54,855 bases of DNA from Spinellus fusiger (Eukaryota; Mucoromycota; Mucoromycetes; Mucorales; Phycomycetaceae): the NCBI GenBank assembly GCA_025094145.1, contig JALLLS010000137.1, positions 1-54,855 on the forward strand, read 5' to 3'. Positions 23,593-37,049 of this stretch are shown here, piece by piece. The position numbers and the translations under genes are program-made. The notes beneath the pieces are model-generated. The model was not told the origin of the DNA. It worked only from the letters and a program-made list of their open reading frames with translations, and ran no database searches. Position 1 is the first letter of the stretch; each line of letters begins with the position of its first letter.

Positions 23593-25002
23593 GGTTATAA
23601 ACTGAAAAAGAAAGAAAAGATGAAGGAAATGAAAAACAGGAGGAAGGGTGTATTTATAAGAATAGGGAGACCTGAGTAAGAAAAGGTCGATGTTTGGTTG
23701 TTTTAAAATGCTGTTGTAGAATTCGAATACGTATAAAATGTGGATGTATGTATGGGTTTGCAGGATTTACATTAACAATAGTCTATAAAATCTATATCAA
23801 GCTGACACACAAAAAAGAATGCAACTCATTTATTTTTTCTCTCCCCTTCAGTCTGCGCTGTACACTGAAGAAGAAAGGAGGGGAAGGAGGAGAAAGGAGG
23901 GAAGGGATAGGAGGGGGCAAAAAAAAAGATACACATATTTACACATATTTATACATATTTACACATATTTACACATATTTACACACATTTACACACATTT
24001 ACACACATTTATACACATTTACACACATTTACACCCATAAGCATCATCTTAATGACTCAAAAGAGTGAGTTTAAGTTTGAGTGATGCATACATTTACATC
24101 TTTCTATAAAAACAGGCATCTCTGTTTATGATTTTATTGAGAGAGAATAAGTAATGATGGTCATGAGATGGCAAATTCTACTTGAATTTACTTCTACATA
24201 GAAGACCAGAAATATTTAAAAATGACCCGGGCTCCATTTGGAAACACACTTTAAATACAGGGAAAAGACACTTGCCAATACTACATTTTAGGGTTGGAAA
24301 ATATCAAGTGTTTTCATTCGTTTCTTTACTATGATCCTAGTGTACAAGGCGGTATGGTTTAAATAGCAGCAATGGCAGTAGTTTAGGTCATATTTTTACT
24401 ATTTTAAAATGAGCGTTTGAGCATAAATAGTGACTTTAGCTTTATTACTAGCCTATCTATATAGAAACAAAAAGGATAAAATAAACCAGGCTTATCCTAT
24501 ACTATTCTATATTATCTTTATGTTTTGATTTGAAATTAAACACTATGTACTTTGAAATTCGGTTAAAATAGAGTTGATCTTTCTGTGAAAGGTTGACTCA
24601 GCAGAAAAAAGGGTTCAAGTTAAAAAAAATTATAATGAATAGAGAAATGTTGGAAAAAAATAGAATATTATTGGTCCTTTTTATATGTATATTGGTAATA
24701 CCAATTTACTGATGCACTCAAAAGATAAACTATAGATGCCCAACTGCCAATAATGAAAATGATAAATGTGAAAATGATAAGAATAGTAATAGGGATCCTA
24801 GTAATAGTAGCACTAAGAGCAATAGATAAACAAAGATAGATAAGCTAAAAGACTGTGAGTTTACAAACAATAACAATAATGTGTCAATACAACATCTACA
24901 GTTACTTCAGATCTGGTAGATAGCACAGGTGAGAGTCATCAATACATAAAGTAGTGGAGAGGACGTATATCACTAGTCCATTGGCTCTTTTTCTTTATGA
25001 GC
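23593..25002. other. Intergenic region with decamer repeat
   Basis: 1.4 kb upstream of the Kre9-like gene and downstream of the RhoGAP gene. It holds the decamer array at about 23930-24033 and otherwise AT-rich DNA. No gene is supported. Confidence 0.55.
23930..24033. repeat. Decamer minisatellite ACACATATTT/ACACACATTT
   Basis: About ten copies of a 10-bp unit in two blocks, ACACATATTT first and then ACACACATTT, with single ATACATATTT or ATACACATTT variants. It lies about 340 bp upstream of the Kre9-like start codon (23592, minus strand), in the presumed promoter. Confidence 0.9.
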
Positions 25003-27473
25003 TTAATTGGGATACACATACAATTTCCAGCTTTCGCCATTGGAGACAGGAGACCGGCATGGAATGGATGGGTTAGCAGGAAAAACAAAGGGATTGTGGA
25101 TATTTCGTGCTTTTCTTGCTTGTTCGTCCTCTTGTCTCTGAATTTCTTCTGCAAGCTTAGCATCCTGCTCAATCTGCTGGAATGTTTTCCACATTGCCTC
25201 TATTTGTTCATTGGAGATATTAGGCAGATCATCTTCTTTATCTGTGTCTTTCTCGGAGTCCATTTCTTCACTAAAACGACTTGAAGTCACTGAATCAGTA
25301 TCACAGGAATCTTCAAATGAATCCACAGGGTTTTTGTAGATACTGCCACTGAGTGCGTCATGATAAATAAGAGCATTAGATCTTCTCATAAGCATATTTG
25401 TGTCCTCTCTCCATGCTCTAGTCATTAGTAAACGCCACTCTTTCATGAGTTGTTTGTCTTTCATTGCTTCTTCTGTATCTTCTGCATTAGACATACTGTC
25501 TGTTTCAGAACCTTTTGTGGCAAAGATACTGTCTTCTTTTGGAAACTCATAACTACTTGAAGAATCACTGAAGAGAGTGTTATTGTAGTAGGTTGAGACA
25601 CTGTTCTTGGGAGAAATGAATGGAGAAATGAATGGACTTGACTTATCCTTTGACTTGGTGCTAGCATGGCACAGTATAGAGCTTGAATTGCCATCACCAA
25701 GTGATGGAAGAATCAATGTTCTTGCTGAATTCGATTCACTGCAATGCTCCTTATAGAAAAGAACATAATAAACAAACAAAGTACCAAGACACACACACAC
25801 ACACACACCAAAGACTCAATTGGGAGTGCATTCAAAACTGCCTAGTAGGCATTATAGATGGACACACAAACACATAAAAGAGTCAAGGAGGTAATGTAAA
25901 AACGTACATTGTTAACAGGCAATCTGTCGGCTGATTCATAATGAGATGGCCAAATATATGCATCAGGCAAATGCTGAAGAGTGTCACAGTCTAGTTTTGC
26001 CTCACTTGACTGACTTGATAATCTCACAGTGTGTTGACTAACAGACGGCATGCTGGCTTGAGAAGCACTGTGTTTGTCTTGAGATGTTTTTCTCTTTAAA
26101 GCACCCGACATTTCATAAGGAGCATCTTCTGATTCTACTGAGTAAGTATCTCCGTGCATTGGCTTTTCTCCACAAGGATGATCATAGACATTCACCATCT
26201 CGGGGGTAGTTGTCTGTGATATTGGCTTTTTGATATTGGCTTTAATATCAAGATATTCTTTTGCTGGTTGTACTTTGTCCATCCTATCGAATGGTGTCGG
26301 CTGGATAGTAAGTGTTGCCATATCCAGGGAACAAGGAAGAGTTTTATTAGGTGGAGGGGGAGATAATGTTGATACTGTCTTGTCACTATCTTCGAACAGC
26401 TCCCTTGTCTGTTTTGGATCCTTAATATGCAGGTTCTTTCTTGAAAAACATTCCGGAAGGGGGGGTACAGGTGGTCTCTCTTCTTGCTCAGTGCTTGCAG
26501 ATACGCCTATCAAGAGTTTCATAGTAAAAAGCTCTTGAAATTCAATAAGAAACTCAATAACACACTGGGATATCTTGTAGTGAACAACAGAGATATAATC
26601 AGGATGTGTCAATAGACCAGGACAGAAAATAGCAGCAAGATTGCTAGAATTCATTCTATTTTCATGTGTATTGATGGCAAACATATTTAGCATGTCGAGC
26701 AAATAGAGTAGAAGATGCTGGTGGGGTGATGGAAGGCTTTGGATAAGGTGCTGGAAGACTCTTATTTTCTCCTTTGTTGTATAGCATACTTTGTCACCTT
26801 GGCATATTTAGCTTAAGATGATTCCATTCGTTCCACTTACTCATTACATCACGGAAGGCATGAAAATAGCTGTGTGGAATGACTGGATCAGGCATCCTGT
26901 TTAGGAAGCGCCTCAGAATACTAGCAGCATCATGAACTGTGTAGGCAGTCCAATCCAAATACAGCCCATACATAGTAGATGAACTGTCAAAGATCTCCTC
27001 AAGTTCATTGATACGCTTCATACTACCAGACATACGAAAGATGCCTTCCTCATACAACGCTATACATTCAACAAGATCCAAAATTAGCCTATGTAGTAGA
27101 TCTGATCTATAGAGGTTAGAGATGCACACCATATTTCTTGAGAAATGCGCCACATTTGGCCATGATAATTGGAATAGCACCAGCACGACTATGTTTGATA
27201 CCCTCTTCATCCATGTATCCCAGGGTTGATCTTGCATAGCACACTGATTCACACAAAGGAACACCAAAGATGGCTAAGGAAATACAAATTACATAATATC
27301 AGAATTTATGTTCTATTGGATTTAATATCAATCGACTTACGCTGACTATTTCTTTGATGTGGTGTAGGTTGGCTTGGGACGGGTGGTTTCCGTGAGGCTG
27401 TGGGTAAAACATTTTTCTTTAACCAACCACGAAATGATTGTCTTCTTTTTAATGGACTATTGTTGGGAACCAT
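25003..27473 (-). CDS. RhoGAP-domain protein
   Basis: Likely a GTPase-activating protein that switches off Rho/Cdc42-type GTPases in polarity or wall signalling. Five exons, 27473-27341, 27273-27130, 27059-26841, 26758-25908 and 25749-25003, have matching phases and give 697 residues. The N-terminus is short and basic (RRQSFRGWLKKNVLP). The RhoGAP domain spans about residues 46-240: IFGVPLCESVCYARSTLGYM, GAIPIIMAKCGAFLKKY, EEGIFRMSGSMKRINELEEI with the arginine finger in GIFRMSGS, then HDAASILRRFLNRMPDPVIP and NRMNSSNLAAIFCPGLL with the conserved N-L-A-x-x-F. The remaining 400 residues are Ser/Pro-rich, with a proline patch (RPPVPPLPE) and a late acidic helical segment (ISNEQIEAMWKTFQQIEQDA). 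The order resembles fungal RhoGAPs of the Sac7/ARHGAP group. Confidence 0.88.
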
Positions 27474-28457
27474 TTTTCTCCTTTTGTTTGGAAAGTAAAA
27501 TAAGAACTGTACAAGTAGAACTGTACAAATAGAAAAAAAAGAAGAGAAAGATATGAGTGATGAACAGTAACTCTATTATTTCACTGTAACATTGGTAGAT
27601 GAAACAATACCCATAAAGATGGAGTCCATGGCTTAGCTCCTTTGAGTGTATAGTTTCCATTGTTCCCTTGATACTTGAGTTTCCAGCAGCACTCAATGAC
27701 GTAAAATAGCATCACAGATGCACAACGTTCTCTCTTTATTACAATTATCCTATTCAGGTTTATGCTCTCTATATGTAATAGTTACTATTCAACCTACAAG
27801 TGTTGGGTTTGTAAACCATGTCCCAATTGCTACCAGTTGAAGTCTGTTTATTTATTTATTTATTTATACTAAAAATGTAATGGCTTGTAAACTTGTTGGC
27901 TTGGTTGAATGAAACACTAAACCCATTGGATAACAAATGACATGTCTAAAAGAGTCAAACATTATGTCAAGTGTCTACTTATTCTGTGCACAAAATAATT
28001 GTTTTATAAATAGTCATTTTATTAATGTTTTTAATTTTACTACCAAGGCACAAAACTAAGATTGGATCTACATAACAGTAGGTTTGTTAATTCATGTGTA
28101 TAACATTTAGATTGTTGAAGCAAGAGAATAAGACAAAGATTCAGGGAGCAAATCAGAAGTCTTGTGGATCATGACAAGTTGCCTTGTTCTGACTAATACT
28201 TTCATCCTTTTTCTTTGTCTTTCACTCTTTCCCAACACTCAATAGATAAAGTCAACTTACAAATTATGCGGTCAGATATACCTGGTATTCTCTACAACTA
28301 ACAAGTCAAGAATAGATAAGAAAGGGAAATTACACTGAAATAAGAAAACAATCCGTCTTTTGTTTATTTATAAATACAGTGAAAAAAAAATCAATTTGGC
28401 TAGTCACATTTCTATCCCGCTTTGAACACAAGAGAGCCTGCCTGATAGTGCGGAGGT
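27474..28457. other. Intergenic region, no gene seen
   Basis: About 1 kb between the RhoGAP start and the UMP/CMP kinase stop. AT-rich, with a TTTA tract at 27845-27868. It must hold the RhoGAP promoter and the kinase 3' end. Confidence 0.5.
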
Positions 28458-29292
<835 letters not shown>

Positions 29293-30942
29293 AGTGCAGT
29301 AGATAAGAAAAGAAGAATGGGAATGAATAGTGTTTTGTTAAATATTATACACTTTTATAGATCTCCATTTAATTTAATGACAAATACAATAAAGAATAAA
29401 TTTAATCTTTACAGATAAGTAATAGTGTATATCATTGGTAGTATCAGAAACAAAACACAGATCACTTTGTAGTGTTAGACAATCCATACCACACCAGGAG
29501 ATGATCGGATTATTGAAGTGAAAAACATCCGACATATGAATTGGTAGGAATATCCTAATTGGCCGAGTCGTGTTTTTCTTTGAATAGATAAGCAAATTAA
29601 GAAACTACTTTGCCTCATTAAGTCATTAAAATGTCTTTTGTTTATTCATGTGATTTAGGCTTGGGTGGTAGTGAAAGAGATAAGACAGTTAAAAAACAGT
29701 CAAAAAGGCATAGAGAAAACATATTGCTAGAGAGATTCAAAATAAATGGCTCATCTATAAGAGACAAATGTATTACAGAGACTTATCTATAGCCTAGTGT
29801 TTATGACACATGTAGGCACTACACAACAACCTTTCTCTCTTAGATTTACACTTCAAAGAAGAACATCTACTCTTATGAAAAAGATATAGTAATTACATAA
29901 AATATGAATGAACACATTGGATAGTATTTGGGCTAATTCTACCTGATTCCATGAATCTTCAACTCTAGGATAAACGTGTAGTAGAAGTGTAATCATATGT
30001 AGATGGAATAAGCAATTATATCTTAATTAAATATAACTATTTCTAATCAATGATTAAGGTACCTATTGTCATTTATAAATACTACGGATGTTCTTCAAAG
30101 ATAAAACTAACTGGTATTACACAGTCTAATAAGGCTACAGGTATTATATGTGTGCAGCCTTAGCTACATTCGTGAAAATAGAAATACCCACGAGTAGAGG
30201 TTTAAAGTAATTTTAAAAGTGGAGACTTCATAGTCTGATGTATGGATAATTGAAATAGATAAACAAGTATGAATGAGCTGACATTAGACCTTCTCTCGTT
30301 GTTATGTTATAATAATCTTGTCTTTATTAGGTGTTGTCTTTATTTGTAGGGCTCGCATCTCTTTTAATGTTAGAATAATAAGTCCTAAGAGGATCTATCC
30401 TAAAGAAAGATAACTTTCAAATAGGCCTCTTGGTAGGCTGTCATAATGAATATGAGCATAAATAAAGAAATGATTTGATCATACAGGAGTTAAAGTAAAA
30501 AAAATGAGTCTTTGTTCTACCTTTTGATCTTTGACCAGAACCTAAGACAGAATCAATTGTAATCTTATCAATAGAGAATAAATAGTATTATCAAATGGAG
30601 TGTGTATGGATATTTTTATAAGTATAAATGTAGTTATAATAAAATTGAAGTAATTGAAATAATGGTTCTATTAACTGAGTATAATAAATAAGCCTATTAT
30701 TGACATACCTTACTATTTGTATATTTTATTAAGTGGCTTCATTTATAAAGAATGTTTATAAAATATAAATCATTTAACACAGAAATAAACACTACACACT
30801 ATATGAGCATATGTGCAGACGATTCAACTTGAGACTATGTTTTATAATTGTAATGAGAGTATTCACTTGAATAGTGAAGTGTGTCATTGTAAATATACAG
30901 AATTAATAACAATATTACCTTTGAAAGTAGATAGGGTTCATC
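29293..30942. other. AT-rich intergenic region, no gene seen
   Basis: About 1.65 kb of very AT-rich DNA upstream of the UMP/CMP kinase. No open frame longer than about 70 codons and no family motif on either strand. Confidence 0.5.
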
Positions 30943-31197
30943 CTATAGTGACCGTGATAGGGTTGGAGCAGAACTTGTGTCGTAATTGCTCATAACAGAC
31001 AGAGTAAGAATGTTTCTACTAGAATATGTATTTATAGGTCTTAATGAACAGTGTGGATAAATAAAGGGATCTCGGCAATACCAAGCGCCATACTGTGACC
31101 GGGCAGAAATCTGTTGTCCATGGTATCTAGAGTGAGGATTGCCACTCATGTTACTGTAAGTAGCAGAATAAACAATATGACTGGGAGTATCTCTCAT
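30943..31197 (-). CDS. Doubtful small ORF, 84 residues
   Basis: Not recognised. The frame starts ATG at 31197 after a pyrimidine-rich leader ending TTTACA, and a TATAAAAAGTC sequence lies about 50-60 bp upstream (31247-31257 on the minus strand), so it has the outline of a transcribed gene. The product is rich in Ser, Tyr and Arg (SHIVYSATYSNMSGNPHSRY) with three cysteines, and has no signal peptide or membrane segment. No intron is needed. It may instead be chance or the first exon of something longer. Confidence 0.35.
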   Translation of the reverse strand: MRDTPSHIVYSATYSNMSGNPHSRYHGQQISARSQYGAWYCRDPFIYPHCSLRPINTYSSRNILTLSVMSNYDTSSAPTLSRSL

Positions 31198-31455
31198 TGT
31201 AAAGAAAGAAACAAAGATCGAAAATAACTAAGTGAGAAACTTGTAGACTTTTTATACTGTAACAAATGGTACCAAGGTGAACAAGGGGTCTGCTGTGGGT
31301 TCATTCTCCCTTTCTTTTGATGACTTAAATATTGAAACATAGATAACTGATTCTTTCTACTAATACAGCTAATAATAATAAAAGACATATTTAATGTTTA
31401 GCAGAATAAAGAGCTGTATTCTATAGTACTAGCGTAGTGTATGTAGAAAAAAAGA

Positions 31456-32898
31456 TTATAGTTTCTTGGCTAACCAGTCTTGAATGTCTTTTACAATGTG
31501 TTCATTGTCTTCATTGATAAGGCCAGGAATATCATTGTTGATCTTGTTAACAGCGTCTATTACTGAATGGTGAGTGTATCGACAACCTGCAATTCTATTA
31601 ATTTTTCAGCCTACATTACCACTTTTTACCTCTCAAGCCGACCGAGATTGCTGAGACAACAGTGACTTCATGAGCACCTGCAGAATTTGTAGATAGTTCT
31701 GCCTTTGTGATCATCCCGTACTTGGAATGAATACTAGCATGCTACAATATCAGACAATAAAGGTAAAAATGGAATAGAAAAAGAATCCAAGGATCATTTG
31801 AGGATAGTCATTCTCTTACCACATTGCCCCAGTCAAACTCGTGTTCTATAGTGTTGGTAAACTCGGGTGTCTCTCCATACACACATTCCCAACTCTGTAG
31901 TTCTTTGGCTGTCTCTAATATTTTTCTTGGTAATTGATGCTTGTTAGCTTCATTAAACACAACTGGCTGGTGAATAGAGTTGTTAATAGCTGTGTTATTT
32001 TTGGTTTTATGACCTCTACTGGGATGTTGCTGTTGTAGTCGTGTACGAATTCGGCCAACACCGATTCACAGAAATATTGATGATCGATAGTATATGAGTA
32101 ATTTCTCACATTGGTGACTGGAGAAGGTACAGAAGCAACTCCTTTAGATTTCATGTCTCTCTATCAATCATAAGATGTCTGTTTGTCATCAATGAGTCTA
32201 ATTACCAGAGGCATTCTTTCCTTGGACAAACACCCTCTGAGTGCATCTGTATCAGCATCAATAAGCATAGTGCCATGATGGTATGCACGTTTGCTAATAA
32301 TCTTATAAGCACTTCCAGATACTTTAAATCCATCCACTACAATATCATGTCGATCATTGACAGAGGCAGGAACATCGAGCTGCTGAAGTGCTCGCGAGAC
32401 AAGCTCTGCATTCTTTCTTCGGGAAAACTCTTCACGTGGCATAAAGATGGTGTAAATGGAATTTCCCATGTCCTAAGAAAGTATACATTTGTGGGTATTC
32501 CAAGAGGCAATAACAATGTTTTTTTTTTTTTACTTTTCACTTACATGATAAACTGAACCTCCACCCGAACGACGTCGGACAAGAGGGATAGAATTCTGAC
32601 GCATGAATTCCAGGTTGCACTCTTGGAAGGGATTTTGGTTTCTACCAATAACTACACAGGGCTTGTTACGCCACAAGTACAGTACGTAGCGTTCAGGATT
32701 TGTTTCCCTGAGAAGCCATTCTTCAATAGCCAAATTAATATAAGCATTGTCCAAGGTCGATATGTAGCAGTCCACTTTGTTTGAGCCTACACTTTGTGCT
32801 ATTGTACTCAGTGGCAAATATGACTGTTTGTTTTTTAACAAAGCAAAGGTCGGTTTTCGTAGGGCAAACGGTGAGTAGCGTTGCAGTAAGAGAGACAT
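31456..32898 (-). CDS. Lipoate-protein ligase A (LplA/Lip3 type), mitochondrial
   Basis: Attaches or transfers lipoyl groups to the E2 and H-protein lysines of mitochondrial dehydrogenases. Exon 1 is 32898-32545, exon 2 is 32472-32206, and exon 3 begins at 32160. Motifs: YINLAIEEWLL, YLWRNKPCVVIGRNQNPFQE, VRRRSGGGSVYH-DMGNSIYT (the RRxSGGGxVxHD loop), DIVVDGFKVSGSAYKI with the catalytic lysine, and HHGTMLIDADTDAL. The C-terminal accessory domain includes LQSWECVYGETPEFT and ends VKDIQDWLAKKL. The first 30 residues (LLLQRYSPFALRKPTFALLK) look like a mitochondrial presequence. Between FCESVLAEFVHDYNSN and FNEANKHQLPRKI, at about 32000-32060, the frame must change by one, so there is either a very short intron or a one-base indel. 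It is divergent from TAD3. Confidence 0.9.
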
Positions 32899-33061
32899 TT
32901 TTATTGATCGATTTGTTTATTTTCTCGGTGTTTTTTTTTTTTTGCACAGGGAAAAAGGAGGAGAAAGAATAAAGGCCAATGGAGTGGGTGTAAGTGTGGG
33001 GGTGAGTGTCCCAGAAAATCCTTCATGACCAAGCCACGACCATGGCACATGTTGTACTCAC
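32899..33061. promoter_or_regulatory. Very short divergent promoter, LplA / TAD3
   Basis: Only 163 bp separate the two start codons. A T tract at 32930-32943 and a GAAAAAGGAGGAGAAAG purine stretch are present; both 5' leaders must fit here. Confidence 0.55.
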
Positions 33062-34234
33062 ATGTCAAGCAAAAAGGCTTCAGTGCCACGCAACGAATGG
33101 CCCTTTTCAGAAGTACTTTCAGAAGAACATGTCCGAGAATTGGAAACAGTTGATGTCTACGTTACTAATGTAGAACCTCAAGCAACAAATACTGTGATCA
33201 AGTAATAAAACTCATTCATACTAGAGGAAAAGAAACTAAGAAAACACTACATCAAGGTTTATTCAAAAGCACTTGCCTTCACTACAAGGGCTTGAACACT
33301 ACAAGCGTATAAGACGTACTGTGCTTCCCGAGTCGAGTAAGAAAAGAGACTTAGTTTATAGGCTAATGTATAGAATTTACACTTTCCATGATATTGTGTC
33401 AGGCAAGTGCTATTTCACTAGAGGCTCTAGAAGCCCTTGTACGTGAAAACAGCATGAGTGAACATATCCAGCCAGTTATTTCTTCTTTTTCTAAACACGC
33501 ACCCAAGAACCGTGATCAATATGAAGCATGGAAACATCTATGGCCATTGTCATTCAGAGAAGATACACGCAACGATCCCAAATTTACACAGCCTGAGATA
33601 GACAGCATACACAAACACATGACAGAAATACTTTCTGCTGCTACTGCTACCGCCACTGCTACTATTCCACGGGCACGTATTGTAGATCCCGTTTCCCTCC
33701 AAATAATAGCTGAGGCTACTGATACACGCACAGAGACACAACATCCATTACATCATGCAGTCATGAATTGTATTAATGCTGTAGCAGCCAAAGAAAAAGA
33801 GTCTTCTTTGCTGTTGGGTAGTCATCGTCCTAAGCGTAAAGCACATGAGATGGCGGTTGATGATTCTGTAGATATAACACTGGCAGCCCCAACAATAGAG
33901 GAAAAAATTACTGGCGTCTATCTATGCACGGGCTATGATATTTATATAACCCATGAGCCATGTGCAATGTAAGTGACATGTATTTATTCGACATCATCTC
34001 ATAATTGTAATAATAATAATAATAATAAAAAGGTGTGCCATGGCTTTAGTCCACTCAAGAATAGCAAGAGTATTCTATACCTTTCCTACTCAAACTGGTT
34101 GTTTGGGAACCGTCTATAAAATCCACTCTCATCCTAGTTTAAACCACCATTATCGTGTATTTAAGCTGCACAGTGAGCTTACTACAACAGAGATTCCCCT
34201 TGAACTTAATGTTGCTGATGATTTGGATGTATAA
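33062..34234 (+). CDS. TAD3: tRNA(adenine-34) deaminase subunit TAD3 (ADAT3)
   Basis: The non-catalytic partner of Tad2; together they make inosine-34 in tRNA anticodons. Four exons, 33062-33201, 33257-33336, 33374-33968 and 34033-34234, give 338 residues. N-terminal part: VPRNEWPFSEVLSEEHVREL, then FIQKHLPSLQGLEHYKRIRR. The deaminase domain has HPLHHAVMNCI, with Val in place of the catalytic Glu of the HAE motif (the mark of Tad3), and the zinc pair EPCAMCAMALVHSR formed across the last intron. Then GCLGTVYKIHSHPSLNHHYR and a short tail. Intron 2 (33337-33373) is only 37 nt, with a GCTAAT branch-like site 9-14 nt before its 3' end; splicing it gives PESKFTLSMILCQ. Confidence 0.93.
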
Positions 34235-37049
34235 TCTAATATCATCTGTGCTTATGGAGAATTGAACCTTTTCATCAATTAGCACATGAAATAAATAAAT
34301 AAAATATTTTTTACTGCTTCTATTAAAAAAGATATCTTCTATAGTGTATAGTGTATTGTTTTGTGTTTTGTGTTTTGTATTTAAGCATGCATTATATCAC
34401 AGGTGTATTGCTTGAATAGGTTGCATAGATCGTAGATGCTGAGCGGATCAATTTTCTTTATTAAGGACTACGATCAAAAGTCAATTGTACAAAGGATGAG
34501 AGTATCATTCATTAATTCGTTGCAGTATAGTTTCTTTTTTAGATAATGTAACAGTGACTCACACAAAATATAAACCTTTTGGTGGCCCTGATGTCACCGT
34601 GCTTGCTATTATTCTCTTGATCTTTAGGACTAACATTTGAATAAAGTAATCTGTAGTCTATCCCTATTAATACAGTACTTTAGGTTCTACAAAGACACTA
34701 TTTCTATATTATTTTATATTATGATGTTATTAGGATGATAAGTTGATTATTATTAAGTTCTATAAGCTTGGAAAGCGATAAGGCTAGCAAAACTAGGCCT
34801 GAAAATAAGCACACAAGAACACACAGGCCTAACCACAGCTCATGGGTACTGTTACACTTATATAACTGAGAGTCAATATTTTTCAGTTATGAAGGGCATA
34901 AGTTTATTTTTGGACTAGTTTTAATAGGATCGCCTTTTGTTAATGTTTAAATGAGGATGGCAGTGGCAAAGAGGATTGTTTACTTTAGGTTAACAGATGT
35001 ACAACTTATCACGGGAAAAAATGCACTGAATATTGTGCCCTAATTTTTTTTCTTCTGTACCTTAACGATTAGACGTCTTAAAAAGTCATACAAGAGCAAA
35101 TAAACGTAATAAGCTTTTCCATGGGCCCAAATATCTATCTTATCTCCAAGAATCTTACTGATAAATGATGCCAAATAAATCAAGTCATGGCTTTGTTTAG
35201 CATGATATAAAAAAAAGCTATAGTCTGATGTAAACAGTTAATACAATCAGTATGCAGCCTGATACTCAGTTTAATAACATATCTGAAGCTAATTCCATAA
35301 GGACTACCATTTCTTATTGATGCTTAAATCAGCTGCACAAGATATAAAAGATACGCTCAATGTCTTGCAAAAGAGAGAAAGGAATATTTGCTTAAAATAG
35401 TATTGATTAGCCGGTTTCTTGGTTACTCTCTGGAAATTTATACATATCACCAGGCCCAACCATCTCCACATCAACGAGTCTTCTAGCCTTTAACTAATGG
35501 AGAAGTTAACTATTTCTGATCACAGATATGAAAAATATGAAGATAGTTTGGCTCTGCTATTCACTCGTAACACAACATGTTATTCTCCGTTTGTACGATA
35601 ATACAACTGCTCGCGTGCCTTTAGTTTAACAAAGAACAACCATGACTGTTTGTTCAAGCATAACCAATCTAATAGTTTTTGGTTAGGTCTTTCTATATTT
35701 AAAAACTATACTAAGTTTATAGTGGTATATGTGTTATTGTAGTTGATATCTACCAAAGAACACATTTAACTGATAGATTAAATGAAATAAATATTCCGAT
35801 TTATTATTCTTTCATTATTCTGAAATATTTACTGTCAAGAGAGAGAATTCATCAAGGTTAAGACCCAAAAACCCGTCAATATTTCATACCATTGTGTTTT
35901 CCATTAATACCTTTGCCCACACTAGAACTAATCAACAACATGTGATTCTATAGGCATTTCTCATGCATCAGAGTTTACTGTTTTTTCTTTTCTTCTCTTC
36001 TCTCTTTGAATCAGTGCCAGTATTTTTATTTTTAATTATGTATTTTTATTAACGTCTTCTGTGTTTATCTTACAATTTTTTCTTTAGAGTTTTTGTTTCG
36101 GATTCTTTTTATAATAATAGTAGTAAAGAAAAAAAAATCAATTTTTTTTTAGCTAAAGAGAAACTTAAATAGTCGGATAATTGATAAATTATAATTGAGT
36201 TAAATATTCCTGAACACTCAATAAACAGCTAAAACAACAACCATGTGAGTATCGATTAGTGTTATAAAATTTAATTGCATTCGATTTCTAATAAGCTGTA
36301 AAGTTATTTTCTCTCACATACAAGTAACTATAAGAATACTTTCTTCGTTTACTATAGGTGAGTTTTACAAATATGCTTAGAATACTATTAATCATTTGCT
36401 TTTTATTAATTTAATGTTGAGATAATCAGTGAGATATAGATTGTATTATAATAAAAACTACTCTCACAACAACAAGACAGCACTGAAAATTATTGAAGAC
36501 GACATAATGATAATTCAGTGTATTAGAGAACTGTTGGATACATTTATGTTATACAGCAAGGACGATTAAATATTCAAACTTGACTTGAGCCAATTTTTGA
36601 GTTTGAGATCTTTTCAAAATATCCTTTTCTATAGAAGCATATATTCAGATACTTTATAAATATTTAAAGTAGCCAATACCTCTTAATCTACTTATTTTAA
36701 GTAAAGTGAGGCTACTAGGAATAGATTGTTAAAATTGTTCTATATTATTGTGGAAGAAAAACCCTTAAATTTTATGAGAATCTCTCAATTCTGCACTTCT
36801 GTACTTCTATTCTAAAGTTTAATATATATTTAATAAAATTTTTATTATTGAACTTGAAGATTGTGCTCATTCAACAAGATCTTGAAAATTATAATGTTAT
36901 TTTGACGAAAAAGTTAAAATAAAATAAGTGTTGCAAGTAATTATCTCAGTTACAAATTACCCCTTTCAATGAATACGAGCTCAATTTTCATACAAATAAA
37001 ATAAAATATGAGTTTAATACAATTTAGTGCATTAAATTGTATCATAATA
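34235..37049. other. Gene-poor AT-rich region
   Basis: 2.8 kb with no supported gene on either strand. Only short open frames; base composition is clearly more AT-rich than the genes to the left. Confidence 0.55.

Noticed and set aside
23694..24068. 124-codon frame ending in YTHLYTFTHIYTH repeats
   Set aside because: Most of it translates the decamer minisatellite; no start context or family.
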